DNA of 41,057 bases from a virus. Both the position numbers and the translations under genes were made by a program. Of the stretch, positions 20,974 through 28,403 are shown in pieces. Under the pieces are notes generated by a model. That model saw only the letters and a list, made by a program, of their open reading frames with translations, did no database searches and was not told the DNA's origin. How positions within the stretch are numbered: the stretch's first letter is position 1; each line of letters begins with the position of its first letter. The DNA lies in the IMG/VR virus record IMGVR_UViG_3300045929_000054, positions 1 to 41,057 of that record; one strand, written 5' to 3'.

Positions 20974-21399
20974 ATGGCCAAGCTCTCAGCAGTGCAGACC
21001 GACCCCGCCCTCGAAGCCGGCGGGGTCTGGGTCCATTACACGCTCGGGATCCGGCTCAAGATCGCGCGCCTCGGGAACCCGGCGTACCAGAAGCGGCTCA
21101 CCGAGCTCCGGCAGCCCATGCTATCGGCGATCCGGACGCGCACGGTCGACGCGGCGAAGGCGGACGACGTCCTCAAACAGTGCGCGGCCGAGGAGCTGCT
21201 CAAGGGCTGGGAGAACGTCACGGACGACGACGACAAGCCGATCGAGTACTCGCCCGAGCGAGGCCTCGACGTCTTCCGAGACCCCCGCTACCGCGACCTC
21301 TACGAGTTCGTCATGGCCACCGCGGCCGACGCGGCCATCTACCGGAAGGAGCTCGCCGAGGGCGCCCGGGGAAACTCTCAGCGGTCCTCGGATGGGTGA
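20974..21399 (+). CDS. Tail assembly chaperone gpG-like (short product)
   Basis: 141 aa unframeshifted product. A helical/beta protein with VWVHYTLGIRLKIARLGNP and KQCAAEELLKGWENVTDDDD; it ends shortly after the GGGAAAC slippery site. It plays the role of lambda gpG: an abundant chaperone that, together with the frameshifted gpGT, wraps the tape measure and recruits tube subunits. Located between tail tube and tape measure exactly as expected. Confidence 0.85.
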   Translation: MAKLSAVQTDPALEAGGVWVHYTLGIRLKIARLGNPAYQKRLTELRQPMLSAIRTRTVDAAKADDVLKQCAAEELLKGWENVTDDDDKPIEYSPERGLDVFRDPRYRDLYEFVMATAADAAIYRKELAEGARGNSQRSSDG

Positions 21400-21770
21400 A
21401 GGAGTGGGGATCGCTTCGGAGCTTCCTCGAGCGGCGCGCCGCGCGGGGCCTGAGCACGCCGGCGATCGACAACCGACCGGAGCTCTACGAGGACCTGATC
21501 CCCGTCTGGGAGGCGTTCGAGGACCTCTCGAAGACCAGGGCCCGCGACCTCGGCTCGCCCATGCCCATCACGTTCGCGGAGATCTCGGCCTGGCTCGACC
21601 TTCACTCGATCGAGGGCGCGGACACGCGGGCAGAGTTCGCCGCGCTGATCCGCTCCATGGACGAGGACTGGTTCCGGATCGAGGCAAAGAAGGCGCAGGA
21701 GCGTAAGCCACCCGATGCCCACGCTGATCGCAGCAATCGACGCAAGCCGCGCGAAGTCGGGCGCGGCTGA
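20974..21770 (+). CDS. Tail assembly chaperone gpGT-like (-1 frameshift product, about 265 aa)
   Basis: The in-frame chain runs to the AAC codon at 21373-21375; slipping back one base at GGGAAAC continues with CTC TCA GCG (LSAVLGWVKEWGSLRSFLE) to the stop at 21770. The added 131 residues are a good helical domain with normal phage codon use (DLIPVWEAFEDLSKT, then EISAWLDLHSIEG) and have no start of their own. The ratio of gpG to gpGT sets tail assembly in lambda-like phages; the efficiency here cannot be read from sequence. The T region overlaps the start of the tape measure gene. Confidence 0.88.
21369..21375 (+). promoter_or_regulatory. Programmed -1 frameshift site GGGAAAC
   Basis: GGGAAAC fits X XXY YYZ in the zero frame (codons GGA AAC preceded by G). 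The -1 frame then opens into the T domain. This is the canonical tail chaperone recoding signal; slippage on GGA AAC to GGG AAA keeps good pairing at both sites. Confidence 0.9.
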
Positions 21771-23877
21771 GTTCAACGCGGCTGCCGCGAGCATGGCTCG
21801 CGAGTCGACGCGGTTTGCCGGGAGCGTCAGCCAGGCGGAGCACACGTCGAGGATCCTCGCGGGCAGCCTCGGCGTGAACGTGCTGCGCTTCGGTGCGCTC
21901 GGCTACGCCATCATCAAGACCCGGCAGCACGTCTCGCAGTTCCTCGACCAGGCCGATCGGCTCTACGACCTCTCGCAGCGGTTCAACCTCCCCGTCGAGA
22001 CGCTCTCGATCCTGGGAGATGAGGCGAAGCAAGCCGGGGCCGACATCGAAGGTGTCGCGAGAGCCCTGCAGCGCCTCTCGGTTGCCGAGACTCAAGCCCT
22101 TCGGGACCGGGAGGGCACAAGCCAGTCCGCGCGCGCCTTCGCCGACCTTGGCATCGCCGTCCGTGACGTCTCCGGCGACGCCCAGGGCCTCCAGAAGCTC
22201 TTCGAGGACGTCGCCTCGGCGCTCGCTTCACTCGAGGACCCGGCGCGCCAAGCCGACCTCGCGATGAAGCTACTCGGCCGATCGGGCGGCGACCTGATCC
22301 CGTTCCTCGAGGAGTTCACCCGCGGCGGCGGGTTCGGCGGCAAGTTCGCTCGCGTGAGCTCGGAGACGGCCGCGGCAGCGGACCGTTGGAACGACGCGGT
22401 GCAGCGGCTCGGCAAGCAGTTCGACATCTTCCTCGGCAAGCTCACCCCGGCGATCGAGAAGCTCTCCGAGTTCATCGACGTGCTGACGGGCGCAGAGGGA
22501 GCGCTGCCCGCGCAGCCGCAGTACACCGCCGAGTTCCAGAAGCTCGTGACCGCGAGCGAGCAGGCTGGCCTCGCGTTCCAGCGCGCGAACGACGCGCTCA
22601 CGGCTTTCGACAAGAACTTCGAGGCCGGCGTCTCCGATCTCAAGGAGCGCAATCGCCTGGTCCAGGAGGCGATCGCGGCGCAGCTCGCATACAACGAGGC
22701 CCTGAGCCGCGTTGACAACTTCACGGGTCCGCGGCAGCGCGAGCGGCAGTTCCAGGCGACGGGAACCGAGCTCGGCGGCCCGAGCTCGAGGCCGACGCCT
22801 GTGGACCCGGAGCTGGCCCAGAAGCGCAAGGAGTACCTGCAGACCATCGCCGACGAGACGTTCGCGATCGGCAAGAACAACCTCGCGGGGCAGCGCGAGC
22901 TCCTGCTGCGCAAGGCGCTGACGCTCGCGATCGGCGAGCAGGACGACGCGACGAAGAAGTTCCTCGAGAGCGCTCGATCGGGGATCGACAGCCTCACGCA
23001 GCGTGCCTTCGAGAACGTCGGCCTCGAGGCCGTGAAGGACCTCAACCTCGAGATCGAGCGCTTCGGGAAGACGGCGGCCGAGGTGCGGCAGCTCGACTTC
23101 GATCGGCTCTTCGAAGGGTTCGAGGGCAAGAGCGAGGTCATCGCCCGCGCGCGCGAGGACTTCGAGCGCCTCAACGCCACGCTCCAGCGCCTGGGCGATA
23201 CGAAGATCTTCGAGGATCAGGTCCGGCTCATGAGCCAGGCCGTGACGCTGGCCAAGCTCGGCGTCGACGCCCGCGAGGAGGAGGCCGCCGTCCTCGAGCT
23301 CATCAACGCGACCCAGGGGAGGATCACGCTCGAGCAGGAGCAGCAGATCCGAGCGCTCGTCAGGGCCCGCCAGGAGGCCGACCGGATCTTCGCGCTTGCG
23401 GACGACACGGCGCGCGCGCTGGCCGATGGCGCCGCTGAGGCCGTCGTTCGCTTCCACGAGTTGGACGACGTCCTCGAGAGCATCTACCAGCAGCTCATCC
23501 GGATCGGGGCGCAGACGTTCATCGCGCAGCCGCTGCAGGGGTTCCTCGGGGGACTCTTCGGGAGCATCCTCGGAAACGCGCGTGGGAACGTGTTCTCGCG
23601 CGGCGTGGTCCAGCACTTTGGGCTCGGCGGCGTGAACGACCGGCACGCCTACTTCCCGGTCGCCGGAGGTCTCGGCGAGATCTCCGAGGGCGATCGCGAG
23701 GAGGGCGTGTTCCCGCTGGGCCGCGACTCGCGCGGCCGACTCGGCGTGCACGCGATCGGCGGCGGAGGCAAGGTCATCAATCAGACCTTCAACATCCGGA
23801 CGAACGACGCCGGCAGCTTCAAGCGCTCGCGCCGGCAGGTCCTCAACGACATGCGCCGAGCGGCGCGGGACAGCTGA
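21715..23877 (+). CDS. Tail tape measure protein, 720 aa
   Basis: The longest coiled protein of the tail region after the hub. Residues about 20-270 contain helical repeats typical of tape measure proteins (MARESTRFAGSVSQAEHTSR, then YDLSQRFNLPVETLSILGDE, the LSQRFN...ILGDEA pattern and SGGDLIPFLEEF). At the rule of thumb of 0.15 nm per residue it would set a tail of roughly 108 nm. The C-terminal end has a Gly-rich segment (RGNVFSRGVVQHFGLGG) and a basic tail. It overlaps the T region by 56 bases, so it follows the chaperones immediately. Confidence 0.92.
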   Translation: MPTLIAAIDASRAKSGAAEFNAAAASMARESTRFAGSVSQAEHTSRILAGSLGVNVLRFGALGYAIIKTRQHVSQFLDQADRLYDLSQRFNLPVETLSILGDEAKQAGADIEGVARALQRLSVAETQALRDREGTSQSARAFADLGIAVRDVSGDAQGLQKLFEDVASALASLEDPARQADLAMKLLGRSGGDLIPFLEEFTRGGGFGGKFARVSSETAAAADRWNDAVQRLGKQFDIFLGKLTPAIEKLSEFIDVLTGAEGALPAQPQYTAEFQKLVTASEQAGLAFQRANDALTAFDKNFEAGVSDLKERNRLVQEAIAAQLAYNEALSRVDNFTGPRQRERQFQATGTELGGPSSRPTPVDPELAQKRKEYLQTIADETFAIGKNNLAGQRELLLRKALTLAIGEQDDATKKFLESARSGIDSLTQRAFENVGLEAVKDLNLEIERFGKTAAEVRQLDFDRLFEGFEGKSEVIARAREDFERLNATLQRLGDTKIFEDQVRLMSQAVTLAKLGVDAREEEAAVLELINATQGRITLEQEQQIRALVRARQEADRIFALADDTARALADGAAEAVVRFHELDDVLESIYQQLIRIGAQTFIAQPLQGFLGGLFGSILGNARGNVFSRGVVQHFGLGGVNDRHAYFPVAGGLGEISEGDREEGVFPLGRDSRGRLGVHAIGGGGKVINQTFNIRTNDAGSFKRSRRQVLNDMRRAARDS

Positions 23878-23879
23878 CG

Positions 23880-24854
23880 ATGGCGTTCCACGAGGTGCAG
23901 TTCCCGAGCTTCATCAGCTACGGCGCCCGCGGCGGCCCGGGGATGAACACCGCCGTCGTCGAGCTCGCATCCAAGGCGCGCCAGGCGGTGCAGCGCTGGA
24001 GCCCGGCCGGGGCGCGCTCCTGGAACGTCGGCTTTGGCCTCCGCGACTACGACGACGCGGCCGCCATCCTGAACTTCTTCATCGCGCGCGGCGGCGCCGC
24101 CCATGGGTTCCGGTACAAGGACTGGAGCGACTTCGCGACCACCGCGCGGCATACAACCATGGGCGGCGCGGCCGTCTCGCACTCCGACGAGCAGATCGGC
24201 GTCGGCGATGGCACGACGACCCAGTTCCAGCTCGTCAAGCGGTACACGAGCGGCGCGACCACCGTCACGCGCAACATCACGAAGCCGGTCGCGGGGACCG
24301 TCAAGGTCGGGGTGAACTTCGCGGACACCCTGGGTGTCGGCTGGAGCGTGAACACGACGACGGGGATCGTCACGTTCTCCGTGGCTCCGACGCTCGGCCA
24401 GGTGGTGACGTGGGGCGGCGAGTACGACACGCCCGCTGCCTTCGGCGTCGAGACCGACCAGCAGCTCCCGATGACGCTCGAGGCCTTCGACGGGACCTCG
24501 GTGCCCGACATCATCGTGACCGAGCTCGTCGACGAGGCGCCGGTAGACGACGACTTCTGGTACGGCGGGAGCAAGGCGTTCGGCACCGTGAGCGCGAACG
24601 TCACCATCACGCTCGCGGACGGCCGGACGCTGACGTTCAACCCGGACGCGGCGAACAGGAAGATCTTCCTCCCGAACCCCGCGGCGATCGCAGACGGTGG
24701 GGCGCACTTCTTCCTGATCAACCAGAGCGCCGTGCACACGATGCTCGTCCGGACGCACCTCGACGCCGCGGTCGCGAGCCTCGGGCCGCTGGTGATGATG
24801 ACGATCGTGCTGGCGAAGGACGCCGGCGGGAACAAGACCTGGATCGGGGCCTGA
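23880..24854 (+). CDS. DUF2460 distal-tail-like protein with extra C-terminal beta domain
   Basis: The N-terminal 200 residues match the DUF2460/TIGR02217 family of gene transfer agent and phage tail tip proteins: FHEVQFPSFISYGARGGPG, then RWSPAGARSWNVGFG and AILNFFIARGGAAHGFRYKDW, with the conserved F.DW-type segment. From about 225 the chain has an added domain (TFNPDAANRKIFLPNP, then GGAHFFLINQSA, ending GGNKTWIGA), similar to the N-terminal domain of the 24970 protein. ATG 23880 is 3 bases after the tape measure stop. Expected role: the first ring of the tail tip. Confidence 0.88.
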   Translation: MAFHEVQFPSFISYGARGGPGMNTAVVELASKARQAVQRWSPAGARSWNVGFGLRDYDDAAAILNFFIARGGAAHGFRYKDWSDFATTARHTTMGGAAVSHSDEQIGVGDGTTTQFQLVKRYTSGATTVTRNITKPVAGTVKVGVNFADTLGVGWSVNTTTGIVTFSVAPTLGQVVTWGGEYDTPAAFGVETDQQLPMTLEAFDGTSVPDIIVTELVDEAPVDDDFWYGGSKAFGTVSANVTITLADGRTLTFNPDAANRKIFLPNPAAIADGGAHFFLINQSAVHTMLVRTHLDAAVASLGPLVMMTIVLAKDAGGNKTWIGA

Positions 24855-24856
24855 CC

Positions 24857-24973
24857 ATGGGCCGCGAGACGGAGCGCCGTGAGAAGGACACGATCGCCGT
24901 CGGTTCGGTGATCGTGATCCTCGTCGCGATCCTGATCGCTGCCGCGCGTCTGGTCTTCGGGGGCTCCTGGTGA
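24857..24973 (+). CDS. 38-aa single-helix membrane peptide in the tail operon
   Basis: A basic N-terminus (MGRETERREKD) followed by one membrane helix (TIAVGSVIVILVAILIAAARLVF) and GGSW. The ATG is 2 bases after the DUF2460 stop, and its own TGA overlaps the GTG of the next gene, which supports a real gene despite its length. Could be a small holin, antiholin or regulatory peptide; no homologue known to me. Confidence 0.6.
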   Translation: MGRETERREKDTIAVGSVIVILVAILIAAARLVFGGSW

Positions 24974-26142
24974 TCGAGGCGACCTTCCACGGCCGCGCGC
25001 GGTTCCTCTCGGTCTCGGGGACCGCCGCCATCAACCCCTGGCTCGCGCGGGTCTGGTCGATTTCTGCGACGGCCGGGCCACACACGGTGAACGTCCCGGC
25101 GCCCGATCGCCGGATGGCGGGCGGCCCCGCGCTCTACGTCTTCAACATCGGCGCGAGCGCCTTCAACCTGGCGACGCCTTCGGACGGTACGACGAGCATC
25201 CCGCCGGGGAACGTGATCATTGCGACCGTTCACCTCGACGCGAACGGCGTCCCGCACTGGTACGGGAACATCCGAGTCACGAACACGGGAGCCGTCGCGC
25301 TCGCCTACCGGAAGATCGTCATCGCCGGGGGCTCCGCCGGCGCGGCGACGTCGACGGCCTTCGATCAGATCGCCGGGACGTGGGCCGCCGGCGGGGGGAT
25401 CCCAAACAACAAGAGCGAGGCCGCGGCGATCGACCTCGAGGGCGCTGGCTACGTCACGGGCTTCCATCCGCTCACCGGTGGCGTCTCGGACCGGTGCGAC
25501 GAGGTCGCGCCCGTGACTCACGCCTGGACGAACCGGCAGAACTGCCCGTTCCAGACCGGCCGGGCGCAGGCCTGCGGGCTGCCGCTGCTCGGGAAGGGGA
25601 AGCTCTTCTCGGGCACCGGCACGCCGAATACGGCCGAGTTCTCGATGCCGGCCTGGGTCTCGAAGAAGGTCGTGCCGTACGCGAAGACCCGCGGCTCGGC
25701 GCAGGCCGTGAAGGACCGCGCCTACCTGATCTCAGGGGAACCGGTCCCGATCATCAACCTGGCGCACGACCCGATCGCCGATTCCTACTGGGGAATCGCA
25801 GGCTATCCGAGCGCTGCCCGGCACTCGATGGCCACGTTCGCGATCGAGCACAAGCTCTACAGCGTCGGCGGCTACTTGGATTCCCCCCTCACCCGGTATG
25901 ACAAGTGTGACGAGTACGACCCGCTGACGGACAGCTGGGTCGTGAAAACTGCGCTCTCGTTGGGGATCCGCTACGGCGGCGCCGGGGTCGGCGGGAACTT
26001 CAGGGGGTACTTCTGCGGCGGAAGGGACAACGCCGACGCGCACCAGGCCGGGGCCGCGTCCTACAACCTCGACGCCTGGACGGCGCTGGCGGGGATGCCC
26101 GCGGCGCGCGCCGAGACGGCCAACGCGGGCGTCTCGATCTAG
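24970..26142 (+). CDS. Kelch-like beta-propeller tail protein, 390 aa
   Basis: Starts at GTG (overlap GTGA). Residues about 20-105 are a beta domain like the C-terminus of the DUF2460 protein. From about 105 onward there are repeated kelch-like blades: WAAGGGIPNNKSEAAAID, then YLISGEP, then HSMATFAIEHKLYSVGGYLD followed by CDEYDPLTDSWVVKTALSL, then GGNFRGYFCGGRDNADAH. The GG doublet and D-x-W spacing are typical of kelch repeats. The domain may bind host receptors or glycan. It sits inside the tip module, between DUF2460 and DUF2163. Exact blade number needs modelling. Confidence 0.78.
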   Translation: MIEATFHGRARFLSVSGTAAINPWLARVWSISATAGPHTVNVPAPDRRMAGGPALYVFNIGASAFNLATPSDGTTSIPPGNVIIATVHLDANGVPHWYGNIRVTNTGAVALAYRKIVIAGGSAGAATSTAFDQIAGTWAAGGGIPNNKSEAAAIDLEGAGYVTGFHPLTGGVSDRCDEVAPVTHAWTNRQNCPFQTGRAQACGLPLLGKGKLFSGTGTPNTAEFSMPAWVSKKVVPYAKTRGSAQAVKDRAYLISGEPVPIINLAHDPIADSYWGIAGYPSAARHSMATFAIEHKLYSVGGYLDSPLTRYDKCDEYDPLTDSWVVKTALSLGIRYGGAGVGGNFRGYFCGGRDNADAHQAGAASYNLDAWTALAGMPAARAETANAGVSI

Positions 26143-26270
26143 CGCCCGCCCCGGCGGCCACGAACGGCGCCGGCGACGTCCTGGAGCTCCTGGCGGACAA
26201 CCAGCCGTTCCACTCCGAGTTCCAGCTCGAGCGCTTCATCCTGGTCGGCGCAGGTCGCACGCCGTGGGGC

Positions 26271-26783
26271 ATGTACCGCCAGGCCCTCCGCGAGCTCCGG
26301 ACCCGCTACGACGCCCTCCTGATGGACTACGAGCAGCTCGAGGGGCTCCGCGCCGGGCTGGCGAGGCTCCGGGGCACCAGGCACGCCGCGCAGGCCGCCC
26401 GGCTCGAGAGCGCCATGGCCACGTGCCGCGATCGGGCGCGGGAGTTCGCTTGGTTCCTCGGCGTAGCACGGAAGCTCAAGGTCTCGCTCGGCGAGCTCAC
26501 CGAGGAGCGCCGGGCCGCGCTCGAGGCGGAGCATTGGGTCACGAAGCTCCGGGAGCAGGCCGCCTCGGACTTCCAGGCAACCGGCCGGATCTCCGCCGGC
26601 ACGTGGTCGGCGATCGCGAGCCTTCCGGCTGCGCTGAAGGACCCCATCCTCCTGGACGCGGTCAACAAGCCCAGCAGGCTCGTCGAGGAGTGGTTCGCCC
26701 GGGACCCCGGCATCCCGGAGCCTGACGAGATCCCCGAGGCCGAGGTCCGCGCGCTGATCGAGAGGACCGTCCCGTGCCGGTAG
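26271..26783 (+). CDS. Hypothetical helical protein; coding frame extends upstream without a start codon
   Basis: ATG 26271 gives 170 aa, mostly helical and rich in Arg/Leu/Ala/Glu (YRQALRELRTRYDALLMDY, then LRAGLARLRGTRHAAQAARL, then TEERRAALEAEHW), suggesting a coiled or DNA-binding protein. In the same frame, 26145-26270 reads as natural protein (LELLADNQPFHSEFQLERF, then ILVGAGRTPWGM), but there is no ATG, GTG or TTG after the upstream kelch gene's stop. The true start may be CTG 26181, or the frame may be joined to the kelch gene by a shift or an indel. No family recognised. Confidence 0.55.
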   Translation: MYRQALRELRTRYDALLMDYEQLEGLRAGLARLRGTRHAAQAARLESAMATCRDRAREFAWFLGVARKLKVSLGELTEERRAALEAEHWVTKLREQAASDFQATGRISAGTWSAIASLPAALKDPILLDAVNKPSRLVEEWFARDPGIPEPDEIPEAEVRALIERTVPCR

Positions 26784-27646
26784 CGATTCCGGGCCCCGTG
26801 CTCGGGCTCTCCGAGGCGCAGCTCAAGCGGATGGCGACCTGCTTCAAGCTCCAGCGGAAGGACGGGACGATCTTCCGGCTCACGTCGCACGACAAGAAGC
26901 TCACGCTCGAGGGCGAGGAGTACTCGCCCATGGGCGGCGTCGACGCGTCGGCGAAGCGCAAGCAGGGCGGCCTCGGGGAGCACGACGTCGAGCTCCGCGG
27001 AGTGATCTCCTCGAACGTGATCACGAGCTCGGACCTCCGCGCGGGCCGGTACCGGGACGCGAAGATCACGGAGAAGCTCTGCGACTGGCGCTATCCGTTC
27101 GCCGGGACCTGGGGCAGCGCGATCTACTGGATCGGCGACGTCAAGTTCAACGGCGAGGTCTGGGAGTGCGCGATCGCGGGCATGGCGCGCTGGCTCAAGC
27201 ACCGCGTCGGATCCGTCTTCGCCCGCAACTGCGAGGTGACGCTCGGCGACGCGAAGTGCCAGGTCAACCTCGCTTCGTTCACGGTGAGCGGCGTCGGGAT
27301 CCTGGGTCTCGTCGACGGCGAGAAGCGGAGGATCATCCGGGCGAACCCAGCCCAGCTCTCGGGCTCGTTCGTCGATCACTGGTTCCGGCACGGGAAGGTG
27401 ACGTTCACGAGCGGCGCCAACAACGGGCTGAAGGGCGACATCGCCGCTTACACGCAAGCGACGCGCGAGATCGAGCTGCAGCTGCCGATGCCGTTCGAGA
27501 TCGGGCTCTCCGACCAGTTCTCGATCGTCGCGGGCTGCGACAAGCGCTCGAGCACGTGCATCCTGACGTTCAACAACATCGTGAACTTCCGCGGGGATCC
27601 CTTCCTCCCGGGGAGCGACAAGGTGCTGAGGATCACCCCGCAGTGA
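26774..27646 (+). CDS. DUF2163-type (TIGR02218) tail protein, 290 aa
   Basis: Matches the DUF2163/GTA tail family: CFKLQRKDGTIFRLTSHDKK, then YSPMGGVDASAKRKQGGLGE, then a NCEVTLGDAKCQVNLASF segment and CDKRSSTCILTFNNIVNFRG with the conserved C..R...C...F.N..NFRG end. The GTG start overlaps the previous gene by 10 bases. Cys residues in the C..F.N..NFRG region are probably structural. Part of the distal tail tip assembly with the 23880, 27921 and 28403 products. Confidence 0.9.
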   Translation: MPVAIPGPVLGLSEAQLKRMATCFKLQRKDGTIFRLTSHDKKLTLEGEEYSPMGGVDASAKRKQGGLGEHDVELRGVISSNVITSSDLRAGRYRDAKITEKLCDWRYPFAGTWGSAIYWIGDVKFNGEVWECAIAGMARWLKHRVGSVFARNCEVTLGDAKCQVNLASFTVSGVGILGLVDGEKRRIIRANPAQLSGSFVDHWFRHGKVTFTSGANNGLKGDIAAYTQATREIELQLPMPFEIGLSDQFSIVAGCDKRSSTCILTFNNIVNFRGDPFLPGSDKVLRITPQ

Positions 27647-27924
27647 GCGCACGGGCTGAACGTCGAGGCTCCGCCGTCGTCTTCCAGTGCCCGGGGTGCC
27701 GCTGCCTTCACTCTGTCATCGTCGAGCGGAACAGGCCCGAACACCCGCTGTGGACTTGGAACGGCTCCCTGGATCGGCCGACGTTCTCGCCGTCGATCCT
27801 GGTCCGAGACGGCCGCGGCGGCGTGTGCCACTCGTTCGTAACCGACGGCCGGATCCAGCTCCTCGGAGACTGCACGAACTCGCTCGCTGGGCAGACTGTG
27901 GACCTCCCCGAGGTGGAATCGTGA
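27643..27924 (+). CDS. DUF6527-like small zinc-ribbon protein, 93 aa
   Basis: Starts at GTG overlapping the preceding stop (GTGA) and ends overlapping the next GTG. The features are VFQCPGCRCLHSVIVE (cysteine pair), DRPTFSPSILV, CHSFVTDGRIQLLGDC and LAGQTVDLPEV, as I recall for the DUF6527 family found in tail operons (a CHSF..G.I...DC....GQTV.LP signature). One zinc or iron site is likely. The role in the tail is unknown. Sits between the DUF2163 and NlpC/P60 genes. Family name from memory of the pattern, so moderately sure. Confidence 0.78.
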   Translation: MSARAERRGSAVVFQCPGCRCLHSVIVERNRPEHPLWTWNGSLDRPTFSPSILVRDGRGGVCHSFVTDGRIQLLGDCTNSLAGQTVDLPEVES

Positions 27925-28403
27925 CCGCCGCGGCCGCCGAGCTCGGGACGCTGATCACCGGGGGCACGATCGCCGGCGCCCACGTCGTCGCGTGCGCGCG
28001 GCGGTTCCTGGGCACGCCCTTCGTGCACCAGGGCCGGCTCGGGGGCGTGGGTCTCGACTGCATCGGCCTCCTGCAGGCGGTCGCGCAGGGCTGCGGCATC
28101 GCGCACGAGGACTTCGCCGAGTACTCCAGGCGTCCGGACGGCGAGGACCTCGAGCGGCGGATCGCGAAGCACTGCAGACGTGTGCAGCTCGCGGAGGCGC
28201 GCCCCGGGGACATCCTCGTCTTCTGGATCAAGGAGAAGCTCCGCGGCCGCGTCCGGCCGCCTCATCACGTCGGGATCCGAACCGACGTCGGGATCATCCA
28301 CACGCACGGCCTGACGGGCGTCCGGCGAGTCGTGGAGCACTCGCTCGACACGTTCTGGACGGAGCGCATCCTCTCGGCCTGGCGCCTCAGGGCGATCGCT
28401 TAA
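27921..28403 (+). CDS. NlpC/P60 tail peptidoglycan hydrolase, 160 aa
   Basis: Cell-wall peptidases of phage tails that help DNA entry. The catalytic Cys lies in GVGLDCIGLL (C47), His in RPPHHVGIRT (H116), and the third polar residue is near IIHTHG (H127 or H129). The fold order helix, C, beta, H matches NlpC/P60. GTG start overlaps the previous stop (GTGA) and its stop overlaps the ATG of the hub gene (TAATG). This is the canonical GTA-like position between DUF2163 and the gpJ-like gene. It is not the lysis endolysin. Confidence 0.92.
   Translation: MTAAAAELGTLITGGTIAGAHVVACARRFLGTPFVHQGRLGGVGLDCIGLLQAVAQGCGIAHEDFAEYSRRPDGEDLERRIAKHCRRVQLAEARPGDILVFWIKEKLRGRVRPPHHVGIRTDVGIIHTHGLTGVRRVVEHSLDTFWTERILSAWRLRAIA

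Noticed and set aside
22270-23751. Reverse-strand open frame of 493 codons under the tape measure gene
   Set aside because: Shadow frame; the forward frame is a convincing tape measure protein.
27921-28403. NlpC/P60 protein as the lysis endolysin
   Set aside because: Its place between DUF2163 and gpJ-like genes is the tail-hydrolase position; no signal or holin pairing is adjacent.
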